Below the pieces are notes generated by a model. It did not search any database. It saw only the letters and a list, made by a program, of their open reading frames with translations, and was not told where the DNA came from. 64,000 bases of DNA, from assembly GCF_030246905.1 (NCBI RefSeq), contig NZ_CP126741.1, positions 2,170,001 to 2,234,000 on the forward strand. Reading direction: 5' to 3'. Position numbers and translations under genes: made by a program. This document shows positions 1 to 6,675 of the stretch, one piece after another. This DNA is from Microbacterium sp. zg-Y818 (lineage in GTDB: Bacteria; Actinomycetota; Actinomycetes; Actinomycetales; Microbacteriaceae). How positions within the stretch are numbered: position 1 is the first letter of the stretch; the number at the start of each line of letters is the position of its first letter.

Positions 1-1044
1 CGGTCCGATGTACGCCTTGTCTGCCCCTGTTGCCACGCCGATTCCAACGCGGCACCCGGTTTCCACGAGTGTCGGGAATCGAGACTCCAAGTCGGAGATG
101 ATCGCGAGGCTCGCGCTGGTCGACAACAACCACGGCGCAGGACCGCGCACCGCGTTTAGCACGATTACGTCTGGCCGGTCTATCTGGCCGGATTTCAAAC
201 TCTCAGCCAATCCGTCTAGGTAATTCGCCGCGACCGAGGTGGCGCGGGCCACTTCAACGGGCCCCGCGGTGCTGCGCTCGATCACCGTGATCGACGGGTA
301 GGCGCCAACCTGCACTTCGAATGCATCGAGCCCATACATGTCGACGTAATACGCGAGGTGGAACTCGTTGGCAATCTTGGCGCGGATTCCCCGGCCGTAA
401 TCGTTCTTGACCCAGGCGTCTGCGCAGATGAAGCTGAGACGCCCGCCAGTGCGAAGCAGGTCCAGTGAGCGCTCCATGAACGCGATGTAAAGGTCGGCCC
501 GCCCCACCATCGTCGGATAAGTGCTGCGATAGACCCGGAGCAGATCATCGGGGATCAGCTCCTGCCTCACGTAGGGCGGATTCCCGACAACGAAGTCGAA
601 ATCCCGGTCGAATCCAGCGAGAAGGAAGTCCTCGTGCTTGATCCATGCGGAGACAAGCATCTCCGCGTCGCTTTCGGAGAGGCCCGACGAGACGAGATGG
701 CTCCGAAGCACGGGACGGAACCGGTTAACCGTATCGGTGTCCAGTTCAACACACCGCAGGGCATCGACGAGGTCCTCGGCGTTAATCCCGCGGGCCGTAC
801 GCCACGATTCGAGGAGGCGGTCAACCGCGGACAGAACGAACCTGCCTCCCCCGAACGATGGCTCCAGAATCGCCATCTGATGCAAAGGCCGGTCGGGTGT
901 GTAACCGATCAGGTCTAGCATGAAGTCGACCACGGATTGGCGCGTGAAGATAGCGCCACGAGTTTTTTCTTCTAGGCCGTAGGCGGCCTCAGCGATGGGT
1001 AGCAGAACCGCTTCGGTTGCGGCATCGACGGGTGCGAGAGTCAT
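1..1044 (-). CDS. Eco57I-type N6-adenine DNA methyltransferase, 3' end beyond window
   Basis: This is an open frame of 348 codons with no stop, running off the left edge. The AdoMet motif EPSFGGG is at residues 61-67 and the catalytic NPPY tetrad at 155-158, preceded by DFVVG. Near the window edge comes GVATGADKAYI, which in Eco57I-class enzymes opens the target-recognition part. The protein should transfer a methyl group from AdoMet to N6 of adenine. The ATG at 1044 has AGGAG six bases upstream. Related proteins may be a stand-alone methylase or the modification half of a fused type IIG enzyme. No nuclease domain precedes the methylase, so any restriction partner would be C-terminal or in the missing left flank. 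The methylase call is firm; the system type is open. Confidence 0.85.
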   Translation of the reverse strand, partial: MTLAPVDAATEAVLLPIAEAAYGLEEKTRGAIFTRQSVVDFMLDLIGYTPDRPLHQMAILEPSFGGGRFVLSAVDRLLESWRTARGINAEDLVDALRCVELDTDTVNRFRPVLRSHLVSSGLSESDAEMLVSAWIKHEDFLLAGFDRDFDFVVGNPPYVRQELIPDDLLRVYRSTYPTMVGRADLYIAFMERSLDLLRTGGRLSFICADAWVKNDYGRGIRAKIANEFHLAYYVDMYGLDAFEVQVGAYPSITVIERSTAGPVEVARATSVAANYLDGLAESLKSGQIDRPDVIVLNAVRGPAPWLLSTSASLAIISDLESRFPTLVETGCRVGIGVATGADKAYIGP

Positions 1045-1729
1045 TAGACTCCTAGGGTAACCAGGCGATCCGACACTGCCTGAGAGCCGCTCCGCTCGGC
1101 CGCGCAGCGGACTCGCTTCGAGCGGACCAGGTGTCCTGGTGGCCCACGATCGGTTGCGGGCGGGAGCAGCTGACCTAGAGCGACAGCTTGCCTAGCCGGC
1201 CCTCAACGCGGGTCTCTCAGCTCGACTGCGGGGGAACGCTTCCAGGCCGCGCTTGAGCACAGCGATCGTTCCGGCGTCCGAGCTTGCGGAGGATGGTTGC
1301 CGCGTGCTCATGTAGGAGGGCGGCGGCGATGGCCTCTCATCTCCGCAGCCTCGACCGCCTCCTAGCGAAGGGCGTGCGCCGATTCGAGTCGACCCCTCAC
1401 TTGCGCTGCCTACTGTGGCTCGGTCCTCAGAAGGTAGTCGGTGCCGTCGACTCTCCGCGCCGAACTGCGAAGGACACGCACCGCCGACAGGGGGCTGACG
1501 CCACCATATGGCTAGCCCGCTGGTGCTTCGCACCGGCCTTCGCGCTGGACGAAAGTGGGTCGGTTTCTCTCGGACCAGCTAGACAGCGACTGCCGAAACG
1601 GGAACACGACCAATATGAGGCGGAAATACGCAAGGCACGATACGCGGAACGTATGCGCGCGTTTGGCGCGAGTTGCAGGCCCACCCCCGAACCGCGTGAA
1701 TCCCAGATACGGGCCTCCGGACCACGTCT
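1045..1729. other. 685-bp stretch without a supported gene
   Basis: No frame here has convincing codon use, a ribosome-binding site or a recognisable domain. On the minus strand near 1220-1320 the conceptual peptide EHAATILRKLGRRN faintly resembles the end of a LuxR-type helix-turn-helix. It lacks the rest of the domain, so I treat it as chance or an old remnant. Together with the pseudogenes at 2989-3691 this reads as decayed accessory DNA. Confidence 0.4.
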
Positions 1730-1924
1730 TCACCGACGCCCAGAGGGCGGATGTGGTCGACCCTCCCCAGGTTGCATGATCCGCACGCCGGGGCGGCCGG
1801 GTAAGGGAACCGCCCCGATGAGCACGATGTCGCACCACCTGCATTCGTAGCCGCGGAGGACGGAATACAGCACGGTCCCGCATATAGGGCACCGAGGTTG
1901 CGCGAGGTCATCGAGCGGGTCCAT
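1730..1924 (-). CDS. Small zinc-ribbon protein candidate (64 aa)
   Basis: A 64-residue frame carries two CxxC knuckles, CPIC near residues 12-15 and CRWC near 28-31, separated by about a dozen residues. This is the spacing of a rubredoxin-like zinc ribbon. The C-terminal half is basic and proline/glycine rich without a clear fold. No good Shine-Dalgarno sequence precedes the ATG. It sits alone among decayed DNA, so it could be a fragment of a larger zinc-ribbon protein. The four ordered cysteines are the only reason to keep it; function unknown. Confidence 0.4.
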   Translation of the reverse strand: MDPLDDLAQPRCPICGTVLYSVLRGYECRWCDIVLIGAVPLPGRPGVRIMQPGEGRPHPPSGRR

Positions 1925-2100
1925 GGATGGAGCGTAGATGGTGCGCGGCGCCAGCGCCGTCGTTTGTCCACCTGAGCGGCGTCACGTGCCACCTGAGTTC
2001 CGCAAGAGGGCCTCCGGCACGGTCGCCACACCCACGACGGCCGGTCACGACCAGGCGAGCCCTCATTCTGTTCGGTCCCATTGACCAGCTGACCGCGTTC

Positions 2101-2913
2101 TCAGCTCCGTCGTTCGTTGAGGGCTTCCGCGCGAGATAACACCAAATCGATGAACCCCTGCGTCAATGACCATCCGTCTGCCATTAGACGCAAAGTGTCG
2201 GCCGTCCGCGATCGCTTGTCGCGTTGAGTCCGCAGTCCGCGGATTGCTCCCGCGACTCGCAGCACGGCGCCATCGTCGGCTGCAAGATCGTGCTCCCAGC
2301 GGGCGACCTCGGTCGCCGCTTCGGTGCGGACCCTTTTTTCGAAGTCTCGCGGGAACAGCAGGTCCTCTACGAGCTCTTTGTTTGCCACCATCACGAGCTT
2401 CATTTCTGCGGTGCGGCGGCTCGTACTGGCCGCCCTAAACTCCGGCGATGCGAGGACAAGCGCCATCAGCTCGCTGTGGGCAGTACGTGCCCGTTCAAAA
2501 CGCAGTTCCCGTTCGACCTGGTCGAGACCCTGAGCTTGGTACTCGGCGATTTCGGTCTCAGATTGGAGCTCCTCGTACCACGGGGCCGTGACCAACCACA
2601 TCAAGAGCAGCCCGTCCACCGCCCATATGACCGTCACGCGGTAGATCTCGTCAGCGTGTGCCCGCGCGGATGAACGGAGATTGATGTCCTCTGAATCAAG
2701 GTCTTCTGGGTCGAACGGTTCGGCGCTCACGAAGAGTACCGAAGGCTGCATCGCTACTAGCATCTTCAGCAGCGCGTCCTCAGACACATCAGGGTGCGAG
2801 AAATAGACGTCCGGCGGGCGATGCGACGATGGAGCGGCCGGCGCCACTCGAACCAATTCCCTCTCGATACGCGCTTGCAAATCGAACGCGAGTTGCGAGA
2901 TCGACCTCATCAT
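2101..2913 (-). CDS. Hypothetical protein, 270 aa
   Basis: I do not recognise the family. The protein is charged and mostly helical in character, with one hydrophobic stretch around residues 90-110 (VTVIWAVDGLLLMWLVTAP) that could be a membrane segment or a buried helix. The second half is rich in Glu/Arg helices (EIAEYQAQGLDQVERELRFE) and may form a coiled coil. The start is a tandem ATG-ATG with GAGGAG about 11 bases upstream, a rather long spacer. It lies between the methyltransferase and a dead IS3 element in the island, so a defence-associated role is possible but rests only on position. Confidence 0.6.
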   Translation of the reverse strand: MMRSISQLAFDLQARIERELVRVAPAAPSSHRPPDVYFSHPDVSEDALLKMLVAMQPSVLFVSAEPFDPEDLDSEDINLRSSARAHADEIYRVTVIWAVDGLLLMWLVTAPWYEELQSETEIAEYQAQGLDQVERELRFERARTAHSELMALVLASPEFRAASTSRRTAEMKLVMVANKELVEDLLFPRDFEKRVRTEAATEVARWEHDLAADDGAVLRVAGAIRGLRTQRDKRSRTADTLRLMADGWSLTQGFIDLVLSRAEALNERRS

Positions 2914-2988
2914 CCCAAGTCACGCTCCTCACCATACAGAGGGCCGTGTGTGCACGGAAAAGGCCAATCGTCCATATGCACGAGTTAC

Positions 2989-3300
2989 TTAAGCCCGTTC
3001 GGCGATGTGAAGGGCTTCATAGTCGGCCAGGCTGAGGTTGCCAAGCGAGTTGTGCCGGCCGCGCTCTAAAGCCGTTCGATCCACTCGACTATCGGTGACG
3101 ACAGGTGCGGCCGGGAATCCCAGGCGGTCCGGTCCAGGAGCTCGCGTTACGAGGTCGCCGAGCACGACTCGATGAGAGTACCAACGTTGGAGGCGCCTCT
3201 GCCCATGTGCCGAGCAGCCCGGCTCGGCGGAGCCGCTGCCCGAACAGTCGAGAGAGGGTTATTGCGATCCACGATCCACGTGCACCACCCATCCCGGGCT
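2989..3300 (-). pseudogene. Decayed IS3-family transposase (OrfB) 3' end
   Basis: Pieces of one protein can be followed across three frames. In order they are HVDRGSQ then a stop (the second acidic DDE residue with its usual DRGSQY context), LFGQRLRRAGLLG, HMGRGASNVGTLIES, a TAA stop at 3147, RELLDRTAWDSR, PIVEWIERL then TAG, and finally RHNSLGNLSLADYEALH ending at the TAA at 2989. This order is exactly that of the IS3-family integrase core C-terminus. Two frameshifts and three in-frame stops make it non-functional. No terminal inverted repeats or upstream OrfA remain visible. Confidence 0.75.
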
Positions 3301-3429
3301 CGGGCCCGCGCCCGCGCAACTAGCGCGCCATCTTGTCCATGCCGTCGAAGCACTGGGTCATGGCGCTGTAGACCGTTGCCGGGGAGAGCGCTCTGTCGCC
3401 TCGGCCGCGGCACAGTGTGGGCGGAACCG

Positions 3430-3691
3430 CCCGTATCTAAGCGCTTGCGCCCGTGGGCTCGTCGCTCGACCTGCAAGACGGAAACCATCTCGATCACAAG
3501 AGACGGACCAAGATCCGCCCCGATGTCGTCGTGCGCGACGGCATCGAGATTCTGGCCGTCGTCGATCTGAGAAACGACCGCACCGCGGCAACGACCCGAA
3601 CGACATCTATGAAGCGGTGGGGTACGCGACGCGGTTCCAGTGCACCAGCGTGTCCCTGATCTTCCGGAACCACCTCCCTACTATGAAGTAA
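3430..3691 (+). pseudogene. Remnant of an McrC-like nuclease C-terminus
   Basis: One frame reads LQDGNHLDHKRRTKIRPDVVVRDG (in two overlapping parts) followed by IEILAVVD. After a frameshift near 3590-3600 a second frame reads NDIYEAVGYATRF, then SVSLIFRN, ending at TAA 3689-3691. McrC nucleases end with a RPD(I/L)V...VVDxKYK...(N/D)DIYQMxAY...LIY arrangement. The PD and VVD acidic residues are present, but the expected lysine motif is lost at the frameshift. McrC is the nuclease partner of the McrB GTPase in McrBC type IV restriction; no mcrB is visible. The assignment is by motif order only. Confidence 0.55.
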
Positions 3692-3835
3692 TAATCGGGG
3701 GGCGCGGGTACATCTGCTCTGCGTTGATATCTCGCTTCCAGCGGAAAGACGGCACGCTACCCCGCGGGTCGCGTGGGCTCTGGGCGCCACGCTGCACCCG
3801 CCTCGCATTGATCTGAGGCTGGACAAGGGAGCGGA

Positions 3836-4234
3836 GTGAAGCAGTACGACGTGGTCGGGGCTGTGATCGTCAAGGACGGTCTCGTGCTGTGTGCACGCCG
3901 CGGCACAGGCGGGCCGCTAGGTGGACTATGGGAGTTCCCAGGTGGAAAGATCGAGCTGGGCGAGACGCCGCAACAGGCGCTCGAACGCGAGATCGTCGAA
4001 GAACTCGTGTGTCGCGTTGCCGTCGGCGCAAAGGTTGCTTGCACTACACACCGCTACGCGTTCGGAGTTGTCAGGCTTCAAACTTTCTACTGCGGACTGA
4101 TAGCCGGCGCTCCCACCGCGACAGAGCACGCGGAGCTGCGATGGATAGATCCCACCCAGCTGCACACGCTCGAATGGGCTCCCGCTGACGTCCCCACAGT
4201 CGAAAAGATCGAGGAAGATCCGCCGAGGCGCTAG
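3836..4234 (+). CDS. Nudix hydrolase, MutT/8-oxo-dGTP diphosphatase-like
   Basis: A 132-residue single-domain Nudix protein. The Nudix box is intact and read directly: [10 protein letters not shown] followed by [12 protein letters not shown], matching GX5EX7REUXEEXGU except that the final glycine is a cysteine (residues about 37-59). The N-terminus ([17 protein letters not shown]) and the strand [10 protein letters not shown] resemble MutT/CTP-pyrophosphohydrolase types that hydrolyse (oxidised) nucleoside triphosphates to the monophosphate plus PPi. The start is GTG at 3836 with GGGAG just upstream. It converges with, and overlaps by 4 bases, the SRA-HNH nuclease gene. Substrate cannot be fixed from sequence. 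Confidence 0.85.
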   Translation: MKQYDVVGAVIVKDGLVLCARRGTGGPLGGLWEFPGGKIELGETPQQALEREIVEELVCRVAVGAKVACTTHRYAFGVVRLQTFYCGLIAGAPTATEHAELRWIDPTQLHTLEWAPADVPTVEKIEEDPPRR

Positions 4235-5118
4235 ATGACCGTCCCGCGGACGCGCGGCCAGAGAGAGCGATGGTAGGCGACGTTGTCGCGCGTGACGCGG
4301 TGATGCTTTCTCCAGACCAGGGTGGCGATCGTGGCGCTCGAAGAGGCATCGATCGCAACCATGTCGTCGCTGATCCACAGGCCGCCGATATCCAGCTGCG
4401 TGTGGTGGTTGGGGCATAGGCAGAGCAGATTCTCGGTGTTGTCGGCACCGAGGTGCGGCCGCCCGAGCGGACGGACATGCGCGCCCTCCGCATAGCGTCG
4501 AGCTTCGAAACCTCGCAAACCAATGGTGCAGACCTGGCAGGTAAAGTCGTAGAGCTCCTTCACTTCGCGAGCCACAGCAGTGTCTCGAATTCTCCGGGCG
4601 ACTATGGCAGACGCGAACGCGGGGTCATGCTCCACCCTGGGTGCGGGCTCAATCACCGTCTGATTGTCGATCGCGTCGAGCCTGAATCGAACGATCTGGA
4701 AGCCGTCTCGGCCCTTCTTCATCCACCAGCTGGTGACGGAATAGAGCCCTGAGTAGACGTAGCCGACAGGAGGCGCAAACGGGGACCGGGCGTGTTTGCC
4801 GCGAACGACGCGCACAGGAAGTCCTTGCACCATGCTCGTGATTAGGCCTGCGTTGCCGGGCGCGTCTGGGTCTTGGTCAGCAATCTGCCTGTTCGGGTGT
4901 CGCTGATTGCCCCCGTGCCCTGTGTAAATGAGATAGGAGCCGTGGTCCTCGTCATCAACGTAGCCGCCAGAAACCACAATCGAGTCGGCACCCTCGGCTT
5001 TCGTCCCGCTGATCCCGGCCTGACCGGGTCGATGGACGCCGGCGAGTTGCAGCTCCCTGCGGTCCATAAAGAACTGGCCGACTCGCACTCCGTCGGGCGT
5101 TCCGAAAAACCTAGCCAT
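4231..5118 (-). CDS. SRA/YDG-HNH modification-dependent restriction endonuclease
   Basis: A 295-residue two-domain protein. Residues about 5-150 form a YDG/SRA domain: [12 protein letters not shown], the acidic loop [12 protein letters not shown], then [13 protein letters not shown] domains flip out and read 5-methyl- or 5-hydroxymethylcytosine. Residues about 185-245 form an HNH nuclease with zinc knuckle CQVC (194-197), AHVRPLG (catalytic His about 214), [15 protein letters not shown] with Asn 230 and His 238/239. SRA-HNH proteins are type IV restriction enzymes cutting modified DNA. All key residues look intact. It is the only full-length restriction nuclease in the window. A possible -10 (TATGGT) lies within 15 bases of the ATG. 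The fold call is firm; the base modification recognised is unknown. Confidence 0.88.
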   Translation of the reverse strand: MARFFGTPDGVRVGQFFMDRRELQLAGVHRPGQAGISGTKAEGADSIVVSGGYVDDEDHGSYLIYTGHGGNQRHPNRQIADQDPDAPGNAGLITSMVQGLPVRVVRGKHARSPFAPPVGYVYSGLYSVTSWWMKKGRDGFQIVRFRLDAIDNQTVIEPAPRVEHDPAFASAIVARRIRDTAVAREVKELYDFTCQVCTIGLRGFEARRYAEGAHVRPLGRPHLGADNTENLLCLCPNHHTQLDIGGLWISDDMVAIDASSSATIATLVWRKHHRVTRDNVAYHRSLWPRVRGTVI

Positions 5119-5269
5119 GTCATGGTCACCATAGCGCGCCCGAAACTACCCCTGGAGCCCCACCTGCTTTCTTCTCGATCGGGTGTCTCCGCCTGCCCGA
5201 CGCCTGTCTTTCCTACGAATCTTTGACGCCACCGACTCATGTCGGTGAAGCGGCGTCGGGGGTCGGGAT

Positions 5270-5275
5270 TAGAGT
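5270..5275 (+). promoter_or_regulatory. -10 box of a probable leaderless promoter
   Basis: TAGAGT is followed by six bases and then the ATG at 5282, which places the expected transcription start on or next to the start codon. No ribosome-binding site is visible. The -35 region is not distinctive. Confidence 0.4.
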
Positions 5276-5281
5276 TCCCTC

Positions 5282-5914
5282 ATGGCAACAGGAAAAGTCG
5301 TTGGCGGGCACTACCTGAACTCGTTTGTCTCGCCGATGGGCAGCACGCTCGTCGTGCAAGCGCCCCTCAAGTTCAGGAAGCTCATTTCGGCCAACGTTGC
5401 CGCATGGGCAGAGGTGCCGACCGATTCGAGGGGTAATCCGTTCAGCGCTGTCGGACAAGCCGTCGCCGCTGCGGCTATACCGGGACGATTCGGGAAGGCC
5501 GCAAGCGCCGCCGTGGGCGCGTCGTTCGACGCAATGGGCCCGTCCCATGTCGTGCGCGTCGACTGGGCGGATGGCAAACAGTCCTTAATCAAGATGCCCG
5601 ACCCGCTCTACAAGCACTTCGAGGTGATGCTCAAGGACCGCCATGTGCCGGACCCGGAGCCGTCCACGGTCGACGTTCCAGCGGCGACGCCCGAGAAGCC
5701 GACTATCACGGAACAGGCCTTTGGTCTGGTCTCTGGGATCGTGAAGGAGCGATTTCCGGCCCGCAGCACGGCTCAAGACACGGCCGCAGTCGCACCCACT
5801 GCGCAGCCCGACATTACGGAGCAGCTAACGAAGCTCGCATCGTTGCGCGACGCTGGCATCCTTACCGACGAAGAGTTCGCTGCGAAGAAAGCGGAGATTC
5901 TCGCGCGCTTCTGA
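5282..5914 (+). CDS. SHOCT-domain protein (210 aa)
   Basis: The last about 32 residues are a typical SHOCT domain (ITEQLTKLASLRDAGILTDE, then EFAAKKAEIL), a short C-terminal helical pair found on many unrelated proteins. The first 100 residues contain an Ala/Gly-rich hydrophobic part (SAVGQAVAAAAIPGRFGKAA) and a strand pattern (SHVVRVDWADGKQSLIKM) resembling a PH-like or membrane-associated fold. The middle 110-170 is Pro/Thr-rich linker. A TAGAGT box at 5270-5275 lies six bases before the ATG and there is no Shine-Dalgarno sequence, so leaderless expression is likely. It is the last island gene before tRNA-Arg. Biochemical role unknown. Confidence 0.75.
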   Translation: MATGKVVGGHYLNSFVSPMGSTLVVQAPLKFRKLISANVAAWAEVPTDSRGNPFSAVGQAVAAAAIPGRFGKAASAAVGASFDAMGPSHVVRVDWADGKQSLIKMPDPLYKHFEVMLKDRHVPDPEPSTVDVPAATPEKPTITEQAFGLVSGIVKERFPARSTAQDTAAVAPTAQPDITEQLTKLASLRDAGILTDEEFAAKKAEILARF

Positions 5915-5971
5915 GTTCCTTGCGCTGCCAGCGAGTGATGTCTCCTGCGGCGCGACTCATCGCGCACAGAG

Positions 5972-6043
5972 TGCCCCTGGAGGGACTCGAACCCCCAACC
6001 GTTTGCTTAGGACGCAACTGCTCTTCCATTGAGCTACAGAGGC
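5972..6043 (-). tRNA. tRNA-Arg(CCT)
   Basis: A 72-nt cloverleaf read on the minus strand. The acceptor arm GCCTCTG/CAGGGGC has one T-G wobble. The D arm is GCTC/GAGC. The anticodon loop GTCCTAA gives anticodon CCT. The T loop TTCGAGT lies in a GGGGG/CCCTC stem. CCA is not encoded. The 3' end points at the accessory island on its left, the usual geometry for integration at a tRNA 3' end. Confidence 0.93.
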
Positions 6044-6214
6044 TGGCTGATCGATTCTAGCCGCGACCAGCCGACGCCCCGGGCCAGCAGCGCCCGCCAG
6101 CGCCGAACCTCCGTATCCGGTGAGAGTCCGGCGCGAAGGTGCGTCGCGGGTTGCATCCGCGGCCCGTTCTCGGAATCGTGGCCGTCTTCGCCGCAATCCA
6201 CGGAAGGGAGCATC

Positions 6215-6496
6215 ATGCTCACACTCACCGAGAACGCCACCAGTGCCGTCAAGACGCTCACGTCGCAGATCCCGACGGAAGAGGGCGGTCTGCGCATCCG
6301 CGGTGCGGACCAGGCCGAGGCCGGCTTTGAGCTCGCCCTCGTGTCGTCGCCTGAGCCTGAGGATGCCGTCATCGAGACCGACGGCGCCCGCGTCTTCGTC
6401 GAGCAGGCAGCCGCGCTGCCGCTGGACGACCGAGTTCTGGACGCCCAGATCGGCGACGACGGCTCACTGAGCTTCGCCCTCGGCGTGCGCGCCTGA
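6215..6496 (+). CDS. HesB/IscA-like protein without cysteines (93 aa)
   Basis: The sequence resembles the small actinobacterial proteins annotated as HesB-like Fe-S assembly factors: MLTLTENATSAVKTL at the start, EGGLRIRG, FELAL, then GARVFVEQAAALPLDD and a SFAL end. True A-type carriers hold three conserved cysteines to bind an Fe-S cluster; this protein has none, so it cannot be a classical cluster carrier and its role is unclear. The ATG at 6215 has AAGGGAG upstream; longer in-frame extensions lack that signal and run into the tRNA region. It is followed directly by a terminator, so it is monocistronic. Confidence 0.8.
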   Translation: MLTLTENATSAVKTLTSQIPTEEGGLRIRGADQAEAGFELALVSSPEPEDAVIETDGARVFVEQAAALPLDDRVLDAQIGDDGSLSFALGVRA

Positions 6497-6517
6497 CGCG
6501 CACCACGAGACACGGCC

Positions 6518-6541
6518 GGCCCCGGGTTGCAACCCGGGGCC
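6518..6541 (+). terminator. Rho-independent-type terminator
   Basis: A perfect inverted repeat with 11-base arms (GGCCCCGGGTT/AACCCGGGGCC) and a 2-base centre follows the HesB-like gene by about 20 bases. TTCGTCGT comes after it. The T-run is poor, as is common in high-GC genomes. Confidence 0.7.
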
Positions 6542-6584
6542 TTCGTCGTGCCGGGCGGCAGGCATAGCCATCACCAGCGCCGGG

Positions 6585-6656
6585 TCACCGGAAGTCCCGC
6601 GAGGGGTGCATCACCCCCACCCGCAGATCGTCGAAGGCGTCCGCGATCAGATTCGT
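6585..6656 (-). pseudogene. Detached copy of the dnaE2 3' end
   Basis: On the minus strand this stretch encodes NLIADAFDDLRVGVMHPSR followed by DFR and a stop, almost the same as the last residues of the DnaE2 encoded at 15796-19290. At DNA level 6574-6656 aligns without gaps to 15785-15867 with 9 mismatches in 83 positions by my reading. Several of the differences are silent. It has no start and no remaining gene body. It marks the left border of the GH42/GH36 locus, with the intact dnaE2 at the right border in the same orientation. Confidence 0.85.
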
Positions 6657-6675
6657 TCGCGGCACCCCGAGCGAA

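Noticed and set aside
1220..1320. LuxR-type helix-turn-helix fragment (EHAATILRKLG)
   Set aside because: Only one helix-like stretch matches and the rest of the domain is missing; not enough to call a remnant.
1..5971. A second copy of the tRNA-Arg 3' end as left attachment site
   Set aside because: I scanned for the T-loop/acceptor sequence and found no convincing copy, so the left att site, if any, is outside the window.
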